From the NCBI GenBank assembly GCA_904502105.1, contig CAJGDF010000035.1, forward strand, positions 1 to 10,612: a DNA stretch of 10,612 nucleotides. Direction: 5' to 3'. The notes beneath the pieces are model-generated. The model searched no databases and was not told the origin of the DNA. It worked only from the letters and a program-made list of their open reading frames with translations. Numbering within the stretch: position 1 is the first letter of the stretch; each line of letters starts with the position of its first letter. The translations under genes were made by a program, and so were the position numbers. The DNA is from an uncultured Clostridia bacterium (lineage in GTDB: Bacteria; Bacillota; Clostridia; Oscillospirales; UBA644). This document shows, piece by piece, positions 1 through 5,583 of this stretch.

Positions 1-522
1 GCTATGGGGGTAACAACATTGAAAAATGAGCATATTTGGCTGAGCGAAGGCATTTGTGATTATTTTTGTTATGATTTGGGGTTTAACGATCTTATTGCAT
101 CTAGATATGTTCAGATATTCCAATTGACTGAGCAAGGTTATTATGATGAAAAGGCGGAGTCGGGTGATCCAACCGCTGTTATTGCTAAAGCGACTTATGT
201 AAATTATCTTGCTTGCGGCGGTAAGTTTGACACATTGGATTCAATTGATTTCAGACTTTATGCGGATGTGTATTCGAGGCTTGAATTTGAAATGGGCAAA
301 TACACAACGATTGGCGATACGTTTGAACAGTTGAATAATAAAAAGTGTCCTTATGTCGGCAGTGAACTCTCATATCAGCAAGCCCATTCCATGATTTGCT
401 ATCTTGTTGATGTGTATGGAATAGAAAATGTTATGAATGCATATCACACGCAGGACCTCGAATCTTCTTTCGGAAAAGATTATGAAGCGTTGAAAACAGA
501 TTGGCTGACATATCTCGGATAG
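1..522 (+). CDS. Putative gluzincin-type metallopeptidase-like protein, C-terminal part (5' end outside window)
   Basis: The reading frame is open from the first base and ends in TAG at 520-522, so this is most likely the last 173 residues of a longer protein. An ATG at 4-6 has no ribosome binding site visible in the window, and I do not treat it as the real start. The visible N-terminal stretch has HIWLSEGICDYF. It resembles the W-L-S-E-G-x-x-x-Y/F segment that follows HExxH by roughly 18-20 residues in gluzincin zinc peptidases, where the Glu is the third zinc ligand (residue 16 of the visible part). The HExxH would therefore lie just outside the window. The rest is acidic and soluble, with no membrane segment. 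It ends just before a shared terminator facing a convergent gene. The peptidase assignment rests on one short motif and is tentative; the coding call is firm. Confidence 0.6.
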   Translation, partial: AMGVTTLKNEHIWLSEGICDYFCYDLGFNDLIASRYVQIFQLTEQGYYDEKAESGDPTAVIAKATYVNYLACGGKFDTLDSIDFRLYADVYSRLEFEMGKYTTIGDTFEQLNNKKCPYVGSELSYQQAHSMICYLVDVYGIENVMNAYHTQDLESSFGKDYEALKTDWLTYLG

Positions 523-588
523 CGTTGAAGTATTTTACTTTGAAAATTAAGTATATATTGATTAAAATTAAAAATGTGGATTTACTAA

Positions 589-628
589 AAGAACCGAACT
601 CCTTTTCAGAGCTCGGTTCTTGTCTTTG
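589..628. terminator. Bidirectional intrinsic terminator between convergent genes
   Basis: A hairpin pairs 589-601 with 609-621: nine perfect base pairs (AAGAACCGA with TCGGTTCTT), one mismatch (598/612), then three more pairs, with a 7-nt loop. On the + strand it is followed by TGTCTTT. On the - strand the stem runs into TTTTAGTAAA. It lies between the stop at 522 and the stop of the leftward oxidoreductase at 653, so it can serve both. The U-tracts are modest in both directions. Confidence 0.75.
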
Positions 629-652
629 GGGGTAGACTAATTAGGTTTGTTG

Positions 653-1906
653 TTAATTGTTATTTCCAATATTTATCAATTTCTGCAATTCCTTAATGTC
701 TATATCTCGAGTATTGTTTGAGCTGTTAACGGCGAGGGTTGCGGCGTGTCCTGCTGCATCGCCCATCGCCATGCAGATTCGCATTACGCGGTATGACGAA
801 TGAGCTTCGTGTGTACCCGAAATACATCTGCCTGCAACCAGGAGATTGTCGAAACCGATCGGGGTGAGGCATCGATAGGGGATATCGTATGGATGTGCAA
901 CCTTAGGACAGCCTTCTTCGTCAACGGCTTGTCCCGGACCGTCGGGATTATGTATGTCTAACGGAAAACAAGCATCGTGAACGATCGCATCGTCAAATTT
1001 TCTGCCTGCGATAAGATCTTCCGCTGTCAGCACATAGTCGCCGATAACTCGCCTCGATTCTCTTATACCAAGCGTTGAGGAGCTTCCGTTTACTCTGATG
1101 TTTGCCATCCCCGGAATATTGTTCTTTAAAAAGCTCACAACGGAGTGTATCTGTTCTCTCAATAAATATTCGGATTCGAACAGGTTTTCGGGCTTCAACG
1201 GATCAACTTTATTTAACTGCGTTGCATTGACCATTCGTTCACCCGTATGTCCTGTTTTGTATAGTCTTACGATATTTACAGTGCTTGGAAGTTCGCCCGA
1301 TGCGCATGCTTTGTGGCACAGGTCAAGGTATTCTCTGCCGTCTCCGAGATCCTGATAATGTTCTTCGTGTTGACATACAAGCTCCTGCCAGGGTTCAATG
1401 CCTTCTATTGTGAACATTATCGATGTTGGCTGCATAAGTCCGTCTTCAGTGCGTCCGATCTCAACTTTACATCCTGCCATTGTTGAAAGAACACCGTCGC
1501 CGCTGGCATCGATGAATTGTTTTGCTGTTAATTCAATGTTTCCGCTTTGTGTTGTAACTTCAATAGAAATAATTTTTCTGTTTTCAACTTTAACTGAGGA
1601 TAACGATGCCTGCAGCATAACGTTAACCGTAGAATCGTGCAGCAGTTTTGTCAGGGCATACTTTGCAGCTTCAACATGAGACATTCTGTCACAGTAAAGA
1701 TTTACGTTCTGCTCAATTTCTCTTCCTATATTTATATTGGTAACGCTTCCGAGAAACGGTCTGATATACATAGACGTCATCCCGCCGCCGACGCATCCAT
1801 ATCGCTCAACGATCAACGTATCAATTCCTGAACGGGCCGCAGCTAATGCCGCAGCTATTCCGGCAGGACCCGCACCTATTATTATAAGGTCATAGTTTGT
1901 TTTCAT
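653..1906 (-). CDS. FAD-dependent oxidoreductase (FAD_oxidored family)
   Basis: A 417-residue soluble flavoprotein. The N-terminus has a Rossmann dinucleotide-binding motif, GAGPAG at residues 11-16. Glu34 at the end of the second strand fits ribose binding, and a conserved-looking ERYGCVGGGMTS segment follows (34-45). A second family signature, FIDASGDGVLSTMAGC, is at 131-146. The C-terminal FAD motif is LLVAGRCISG (355-364) followed by HSSYRVMRICMAMGDAAG (369-386). This arrangement is typical of the PF12831 group, whose members are often poorly annotated and whose substrates are mostly unknown. There is no signal peptide. The ATG at 1906 has a strong Shine-Dalgarno, GGGAGGAA (1917-1924, minus strand), 10 nt upstream, and a sigma-A-type promoter lies just before it. 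It is divergently paired with a phosphodiester glycosidase gene, which may hint at a glycan-related role, but that is only inference. Confidence 0.88.
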   Translation of the reverse strand: MKTNYDLIIIGAGPAGIAAALAAARSGIDTLIVERYGCVGGGMTSMYIRPFLGSVTNINIGREIEQNVNLYCDRMSHVEAAKYALTKLLHDSTVNVMLQASLSSVKVENRKIISIEVTTQSGNIELTAKQFIDASGDGVLSTMAGCKVEIGRTEDGLMQPTSIMFTIEGIEPWQELVCQHEEHYQDLGDGREYLDLCHKACASGELPSTVNIVRLYKTGHTGERMVNATQLNKVDPLKPENLFESEYLLREQIHSVVSFLKNNIPGMANIRVNGSSSTLGIRESRRVIGDYVLTAEDLIAGRKFDDAIVHDACFPLDIHNPDGPGQAVDEEGCPKVAHPYDIPYRCLTPIGFDNLLVAGRCISGTHEAHSSYRVMRICMAMGDAAGHAATLAVNSSNNTRDIDIKELQKLINIGNNN

Positions 1907-1940
1907 TGATTATTTGTTCCTCCCATGTGCTGTTTAAAAA

Positions 1941-1969
1941 ATTGTATCATAATATGTTGACAAAGTCAA
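1941..1969 (-). promoter_or_regulatory. Leftward sigma-A-type promoter for the FAD oxidoreductase
   Basis: On the minus strand, TTGACT (1964-1969) and TACAAT (1941-1946) are separated by exactly 17 nt. Transcription would begin near 1934, giving a leader of about 27 nt that contains the Shine-Dalgarno. The -35 is one arm of the palindrome TTGACaaaGTCAA (1957-1969), whose other arm is the -35 of the rightward promoter. Confidence 0.7.
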
Positions 1970-1985
1970 TCTTTTTGTTTATACT
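1957..1985 (+). promoter_or_regulatory. Rightward sigma-A-type promoter for the NAGPA-domain gene
   Basis: A consensus -35, TTGACA (1957-1962), and TATACT (1980-1985) are spaced by 17 nt, with a predicted start near 1992. A perfect TATAAT at 1991-1996 lies further on but has only a poor -35 (AATCTT) at correct spacing, so the TATACT pairing is preferred. The resulting leader of about 109 nt is long for this genome and contains a hairpin between the Shine-Dalgarno and the start codon. Confidence 0.7.
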
Positions 1986-2060
1986 TAAGATATAATAGTC
2001 TTTCTGATGATTTGAGTCAATACCCCAAAAATCGGTTACCGAAAAAAATTGATTTCTTAA

Positions 2061-2100
2061 GAAAGGAAGGCTTCGCGTTCGAAAGCCGTAATGATTTTAT
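2061..2100 (+). promoter_or_regulatory. Hairpin between a distant Shine-Dalgarno and the NAGPA-gene start
   Basis: AAAGGA (2062-2067) is followed by a compact hairpin: GGCTTCG (2069-2075) pairs with CGAAAGCC (2080-2087), with one bulged A and a CGTT loop. Folding removes 19 nt and brings the Shine-Dalgarno to about 14 nt from ATG 2101. A second ATG at 2091 opens an eight-codon frame (stop included, 2091-2114) that overlaps the true start in another frame. Either feature could tune translation; neither is proven. Confidence 0.35.
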
Positions 2101-2982
2101 ATGTCTGTTTATGAGAAAATAATAGAACAATTTCCGATCGTATCTTATGAGGAAGACCGTGAACGTGACGGTAGACTTGAAAAGATTTACGATAAGAAAG
2201 TAAAAAATTTGGCAGATGGGGTAGTGTACAAAAAAAGTCTTTATCGTAAAGGTAACGGACAGGATGTGTGGTGTTATATTACGGAAGTATCCCCAAAAGC
2301 CAATGTATCTTTTGCTGTTTCTGCCGGCCCGTTAAAAAAGATCGCTCCTGTTCTTTCACGAGCGGAAGAGTTCGATGGCAATGTTTTGTTTGCTATGAAT
2401 GCAGGTTTTTTTCATTTCTTTAATAACGGAGACAGAACACCGTACGGAATACAGATCGTTCGGGGAGTTGTATTGGCTGAACCCGGTAGGGAAAGGCTTG
2501 ATATGAGCACGTTCTTCTTTGGTGTAACCAAAAACGGACAAGCCATCATTGCTGACTCCGATGCTTATTTCGACGGACTCAAAAACGATCTTGAATACGC
2601 GGTCGGCGGTGGGCTTATGCTTATTAAAGACGGTCGGATAACTCTTCATCAGGGAGGAGATCAGCATCCTAGAACAGCCGTCGGTATCGCAAAAGACGGA
2701 ACCGTTATTTTAATGTGCTGTGACGGACGTTCCGAGATCTCCGCAGGTTTTACATATGGCGATATAATTGACTGTTATATCAATCTTGGCTATGAAATTG
2801 AAAATCTTCTCAATCTTGATGGGGGAGGCTCAACGACTGTTGTTCTTCGCGGTGAGAACGGACTTTTTATAGATAATATTCCATGCAATGCGCCCAATCC
2901 CGAATTTGTTGGGACCGATAAGGAATTTGTTTCCTGCGCCCGTCCTGTTTCGGATACTGTTTTGATCGTTGAAAAAGATTGA
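2101..2982 (+). CDS. Cytoplasmic phosphodiester glycosidase family protein (NAGPA domain)
   Basis: A 293-residue protein with the signatures of the phosphodiester glycosidase (NAGPA, PF09992) family, which includes the enzyme that uncovers mannose 6-phosphate and bacterial relatives acting on phosphodiester-linked sugars. Visible motifs in order are AMNAGFF (98-104), TPYGIQI (113-119), VGGGLMLIKDG (168-178), HPRTAVGIAKDG (189-200) and LNLDGGGSTT (237-246). The conserved Asp/Gly-rich loops and the HPRTA motif are the expected active-site elements. The N-terminus is hydrophilic with no signal peptide, unlike many relatives, so a cytoplasmic location is inferred. ATG 2101 is the first possible start because an in-frame stop occurs at 2092-2094. 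No ribosome binding site lies at normal spacing; the nearest AAAGGA is about 33 nt upstream. The gene is transcribed away from the FAD oxidoreductase. The natural substrate is unknown. Confidence 0.87.
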   Translation: MSVYEKIIEQFPIVSYEEDRERDGRLEKIYDKKVKNLADGVVYKKSLYRKGNGQDVWCYITEVSPKANVSFAVSAGPLKKIAPVLSRAEEFDGNVLFAMNAGFFHFFNNGDRTPYGIQIVRGVVLAEPGRERLDMSTFFFGVTKNGQAIIADSDAYFDGLKNDLEYAVGGGLMLIKDGRITLHQGGDQHPRTAVGIAKDGTVILMCCDGRSEISAGFTYGDIIDCYINLGYEIENLLNLDGGGSTTVVLRGENGLFIDNIPCNAPNPEFVGTDKEFVSCARPVSDTVLIVEKD

Positions 2983-3070
2983 AAAAGCCGCCAATTATTC
3001 TTAAAATAAAGAAATTGAAATATTTTACCTGAAAATTCATAGAAAAAACACAGAGTTGGGCTCTGAACTA

Positions 3071-3099
3071 TTGCAATTTTCTTCGATTTATGATATAAT
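3071..3099 (+). promoter_or_regulatory. Strong extended -10 promoter for the rpmG-secE-nusG-rplK-rplA cluster
   Basis: TTGCAA (3071-3076), a 17-nt spacer and a perfect TATAAT (3094-3099) with the extended TGA directly before it (3091-3093). The predicted start is near A3106. No further promoter of similar quality is evident before rplA, so the five genes are probably one transcription unit. Confidence 0.75.
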
Positions 3100-3105
3100 A
3101 TCTCT

Positions 3106-3251
3106 ACCTTGCGTAAAGGTGCTTTATTGAGTTGCGCAAAAATCGGTAAATTCGATATTTTTACGCGAGTCAGAACGCCTTTGCTGTGCCTGTCCGAAAT
3201 CGAAATACGGATCGGCGAGAAAGGGAGGCAAATAATTAAGGAGGTGCCGAC
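3106..3251 (+). promoter_or_regulatory. Candidate structured 5' leader of the rpmG operon
   Basis: About 145 nt of untranslated leader lie between the predicted start and rpmG. Three possible structures can be drawn by eye. First, a 5'-terminal hairpin ACCTT-GCGTA-AAGGT (3106-3120). Second, an alternative long-range helix of GCGTAAA (3111-3117) with TTTACGC (3160-3166), extendable by two weaker pairs and mutually exclusive with the first. It encloses a smaller ATCG/CGAT hairpin. Third, a long interrupted stem of CCTTT/AAAGG enclosing GCC/GGC and TCCG/CGGA (about 3178-3225). The leader ends in a strong AAGGAGGTG before the rpmG ATG. I do not recognise it as a known ribosomal-protein leader. 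Confidence 0.4.
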
Positions 3252-3404
3252 ATGGGTAAGGATAAAGTAGTTTTGGCATGCTCGGAATGCAAACAGAGGA
3301 ACTACAACACTACCAAAAACAAAAAGAACAATCCCGACAGACTTGAAATGAACAAATACTGCAAGTTCTGCCGCAAGCACACGCTTCACAAGGAAACAAA
3401 GTAA
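3252..3404 (+). CDS. rpmG: 50S ribosomal protein L33, zinc-binding form
   Basis: A 50-residue small basic protein, the normal length for bacterial L33, a component of the large subunit near the E site. It begins [13 protein letters not shown] and ends KHTLHKETK. Two CxxC pairs, Cys10/Cys13 and Cys37/Cys40, form the zinc ribbon of the 'C+' type; paralogues lacking these cysteines occur in many Firmicutes and replace it under zinc limitation. The ATG follows AAGGAGGTG (3239-3247) at ideal spacing. Its TAA stop is part of the AAGGAGG ribosome binding site of secE, so the two genes are very tightly linked. Position directly upstream of secE-nusG is the common Firmicute arrangement and supports the call. 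Confidence 0.95.
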   Translation: MGKDKVVLACSECKQRNYNTTKNKKNNPDRLEMNKYCKFCRKHTLHKETK

Positions 3405-3418
3405 GGAGGTCAAATTTG

Positions 3419-3679
3419 ATGTCGGAAGAAATCAAAAAGTCCGAAGCCAAGAAACCCGCTAAGGTTGAAACCAAAAAGGAAAAGAAACCCGGTTTCTTTG
3501 CTAAAGCAGGAAAATTCCTCAAAGAAGTTAAGAGCGAAATTTCCAAAGTCGTTTGGCCCACACCTAAGCAGGTTTTGAACAACACTATCGTTGTTATTTG
3601 CGTTGTTCTGCTTTCCGCTGTATTCATCGGTGCAGTTGACGCTTTGTTCAAATTCCTTGCAGGTCTCATTGTGTCCTAA
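3419..3679 (+). CDS. secE: Preprotein translocase subunit SecE
   Basis: An 86-residue membrane protein, the essential small partner of SecY in the translocon. A lysine-rich cytoplasmic N-terminal tail (1-24) is followed by an amphipathic segment, KFLKEVKSEISKVVWPTPK (32-50), with the hallmark WPTPK at 46-50. A single transmembrane helix follows (about 54-83). Length and architecture fit the short, single-helix SecE of Gram-positive bacteria. The ATG at 3419 lies 9 nt after AAGGAGG (3403-3409). A TTG one codon upstream (3416) is also possible but less likely. nusG follows after a 17-nt gap. The short length and single helix are normal, not a truncation. Confidence 0.95.
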   Translation: MSEEIKKSEAKKPAKVETKKEKKPGFFAKAGKFLKEVKSEISKVVWPTPKQVLNNTIVVICVVLLSAVFIGAVDALFKFLAGLIVS

Positions 3680-3696
3680 TTAGCGGAGGATAAACG

Positions 3697-4218
3697 ATGG
3701 CGCAGAACGGAAAATGGTATGTGCTTCATACCTATTCAAGCTACGAAAACAAGGTCAAGACAAGTCTTGAAACTATCATCGAAAACAGAAAGCTTCAGGA
3801 TCTGATTTTTGACATCCGCATACCGACGGAATCGGTTGCAGAGGACAACGAGGCAGGTAAAACCGTTGAAAGAGAAAGAAAACTCTTCCCCGGTTATGTT
3901 TTGGTCAATATGATCGTCAATGACGACACCTGGTTTATTGTTAAAAATATCCGCGGTGTTACAGGATTTGTCGGTCCCGAAGGCAAGCCCGTACCTCTTA
4001 CTGACGAAGAGATCGCTTCTCTCGGCATTATGAAACAGGCTGCGGAAGTAGACTACGCCGTTGGAGATTCCGTTAAGATAACGAGCGGATCGCTTGAGAA
4101 CTTTACAGGTATTGTCGAAGAGATCGACATACCCAACAACAAAGTCCGAGTAGTTATTTCTATGTTCGGACGCGAAACACCCGCAGAACTCGAACTTGAC
4201 CAGATTGAGGTCATTTGA
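3697..4218 (+). CDS. nusG: Transcription termination/antitermination factor NusG
   Basis: A 173-residue protein with the two-domain bacterial NusG architecture. The N-terminal NGN domain (about 5-110) starts KWYVLHTYSSYENKV and contains the LFPGYVLV strand (63-70), and it binds the RNA polymerase clamp. The C-terminal KOW domain (about 122-173) has VGDSVKITSGSLENFTGIVEEID followed by VVISMFGRETPAELELDQIEVI. In Firmicutes NusG affects pausing, termination and coupling to translation. The ATG follows GCGGAGGAT at good spacing. It lies between secE and rplK, the conserved order. Nothing is missing from the family pattern, and there is no insertion in the NGN domain. Confidence 0.97.
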   Translation: MAQNGKWYVLHTYSSYENKVKTSLETIIENRKLQDLIFDIRIPTESVAEDNEAGKTVERERKLFPGYVLVNMIVNDDTWFIVKNIRGVTGFVGPEGKPVPLTDEEIASLGIMKQAAEVDYAVGDSVKITSGSLENFTGIVEEIDIPNNKVRVVISMFGRETPAELELDQIEVI

Positions 4219-4258
4219 GATCCAAAATTCATTTCATTCTTAAGGAAGGTTAATTGAC

Positions 4259-4684
4259 ATGGCTCAGAAAATAGTAGCTTATGTAAAGCTTCAGATACCC
4301 GCCGGTAAAGCAAATCCGGCTCCGCCCGTAGGCCCCGCGCTCGGTCAGCACGGTGTTAATATCGTGGCATTTACAAAGGAATTCAATGAAAGAACGAAAA
4401 ATGACATGGGTCTTATCATCCCCGTTGTCATTACCATTTATGCGGACCGTTCCTTCACATTCATCACCAAGACCCCCCCGGCAGCTGTTCTTATTAAGAA
4501 AGCTTGCGGCATTGAAAGCGGTTCCGGTGTTCCCAACAAGAACAAAGTTGCTAAGATCACCCGCGAACAGGTTCTCAAGATCGCAGAACAGAAAATGCCT
4601 GACCTCAACGCAAACGACGTTGAAGCAGCTGCAAAGATGATCGCCGGTACAGCAAGAAGCATGGGTGTCCAGGTCGTAGACTGA
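4259..4684 (+). CDS. rplK: 50S ribosomal protein L11
   Basis: A 141-residue protein of standard L11 length, forming the GTPase-associated region of the large subunit together with 23S rRNA and L10/L12. The N-terminal domain has the proline-rich signature [23 protein letters not shown] (13-35). The C-terminal RNA-binding domain contains [16 protein letters not shown] (70-85) and the terminal helix with [12 protein letters not shown] (128-139). The ATG follows TAAGGAAGG about 10 nt upstream. The 40-nt gap after nusG shows no hairpin resembling an L1 site, unlike the gap before rplA. The next gene is rplA (L1), its usual partner. Confidence 0.97.
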   Translation: MAQKIVAYVKLQIPAGKANPAPPVGPALGQHGVNIVAFTKEFNERTKNDMGLIIPVVITIYADRSFTFITKTPPAAVLIKKACGIESGSGVPNKNKVAKITREQVLKIAEQKMPDLNANDVEAAAKMIAGTARSMGVQVVD

Positions 4685-4697
4685 GGTCCCTAAAAAA

Positions 4698-4740
4698 GTG
4701 GGAGGATCGTTTGAATCGTCCGAAAAACCACACAGGAGGA
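4698..4740 (+). promoter_or_regulatory. Probable L1-binding autoregulatory RNA element before rplA
   Basis: A hairpin with GTGG-GA-GGATCG (4698-4709) on the left and CGTCC-GAAAAA-CCAC (4717-4731) on the right. Pairs are GTGG with CCAC (4 bp), an asymmetric internal loop GA/GAAAAA, GGA with TCC, a bulged T4707, then CG with CG and a 7-nt loop. The two helices around a GA / GAnAAA loop reproduce the motif recognised by ribosomal protein L1 in 23S rRNA and its autoregulatory mRNA sites, from what I recall of the archaeal and bacterial examples. The ribosome binding site of rplA (AGGAGGA, 4734-4740) starts 2 nt after the hairpin, so bound L1 would occlude it. Confidence 0.7.
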
Positions 4741-4749
4741 ATTATTTAA

Positions 4750-5442
4750 ATGAAAAAAGGTAAGAAATATACAGACAGTGCTAAACTCGTCGACAGATCC
4801 AAGCTCTATGATGCCGACGAAGCACTCGGCCTTGTTTGCCAGACTGCCAAGGCTAAATTTGATGAAACTATCGAAATCCACGTTCGCCTCGGTGTTGACT
4901 CCCGTCACGCTGACCAGCAGGTTAGAGGTGCTATCGTTCTCCCGAACGGTACCGGTAAATCCGTAAAGATCCTTGCTTTCGTTAAAGGCGACAATATCCA
5001 GGCTGCAGAAGCTGCAGGTGCTGACTTCGTTGGCGGCGCTGAACTCGTTACCAAGATCCAGAACGAAAACTGGTTCGATTACGACGTTGTTGTTGCAACT
5101 CCCGACATGATGGGCGTTGTAGGCCGTCTCGGTAAAGTTCTCGGTCCTAAGGGTCTTATGCCTAACCCCAAAGCAGGTACTGTATCCCCCAACATTGCTC
5201 AGGCAATCCAGGAACTTAAAGCTGGTAAAATCGAGTACAGACTTGACAAAACCAACATCATTCACTGCCCCATCGGTAAGGCTTCCTTCGGCGTTGAAAA
5301 ACTCCAGGAAAACTTCGACACTCTTATGAGTGCTATCGTTAAGGCTAAACCCGCTGCTGCTAAAGGCCAGTACATCAAGAGCTGCGTTGTAGCTTCCACC
5401 ATGGGCCCCGGCATCAAGATCAACGGCGCAAAACTTATGTAA
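4750..5442 (+). CDS. rplA: 50S ribosomal protein L1
   Basis: A 230-residue protein of normal L1 length, which forms the mobile L1 stalk at the ribosomal E site and also acts as a translational repressor of its own mRNA in many bacteria. Family segments are [26 protein letters not shown] at the N-terminus, [14 protein letters not shown] in domain I, and the signature [24 protein letters not shown] in the middle. The C-terminal region has [36 protein letters not shown]. The ATG follows AGGAGGA (4734-4740) with 9 nt spacing, directly downstream of a probable L1-binding hairpin. It is the last gene of its cluster here; a strong terminator follows instead of rplJ-rplL. Confidence 0.98.
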   Translation: MKKGKKYTDSAKLVDRSKLYDADEALGLVCQTAKAKFDETIEIHVRLGVDSRHADQQVRGAIVLPNGTGKSVKILAFVKGDNIQAAEAAGADFVGGAELVTKIQNENWFDYDVVVATPDMMGVVGRLGKVLGPKGLMPNPKAGTVSPNIAQAIQELKAGKIEYRLDKTNIIHCPIGKASFGVEKLQENFDTLMSAIVKAKPAAAKGQYIKSCVVASTMGPGIKINGAKLM

Positions 5443-5482
5443 TTTTGCCCGCAGGGTTTTATTGAATTGAATTTATAATATC

Positions 5483-5520
5483 AACGGATGATTTCAATCG
5501 AGATCATCCGTTTTTATTAT
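5483..5520 (+). terminator. Intrinsic terminator after rplA
   Basis: ACGGATGAT (5484-5492) pairs perfectly with ATCATCCGT (5503-5511). The stem is extendable by one A-T at the base and by T-G and T-A near the loop, leaving the hexaloop CAATCG. It runs straight into TTTTTATTAT. This is a textbook rho-independent terminator, 40 nt past the rplA stop, closing the ribosomal cluster. Confidence 0.92.
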
Positions 5521-5521
5521 C

Positions 5522-5550
5522 TTGACTTTTTATTGTAAAAATGGTATACT
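5522..5550 (+). promoter_or_regulatory. Sigma-A-type promoter for the uncharacterised gene at 5584
   Basis: TTGACT (5522-5527), a 17-nt spacer and TATACT (5545-5550), placed immediately after the terminator. The predicted start is near 5557. That makes ATG 5560 almost leaderless and favours ATG 5584 as the translation start. Confidence 0.7.
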
Positions 5551-5583
5551 ATTAGATAAATGTACTTAATAGGGAACACAATA

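Noticed and set aside
1991..1996. Perfect TATAAT as the main -10 of the rightward promoter
   Set aside because: It is 28 nt from TTGACA, and the hexamer at proper spacing (AATCTT) is a poor -35. TATACT at 1980-1985 fits with 17 nt spacing.
3051..3065. CAGAG-TTGGG-CTCTG hairpin as a terminator for the NAGPA-domain gene
   Set aside because: The stem is only five base pairs and no T-tract follows directly; it abuts the -35 region of the next promoter. It might weakly pause transcription but does not meet the standard for a terminator call.
3111..3166. Possible tRNA or tRNA remnant: 7-bp GCGTAAA/TTTACGC pairing and a TTCGA near the 3' side
   Set aside because: The span is only 56 nt, there is no recognisable D-arm or anticodon arm, and the would-be T-stem has mismatches. 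It is better read as part of the rpmG leader structure.
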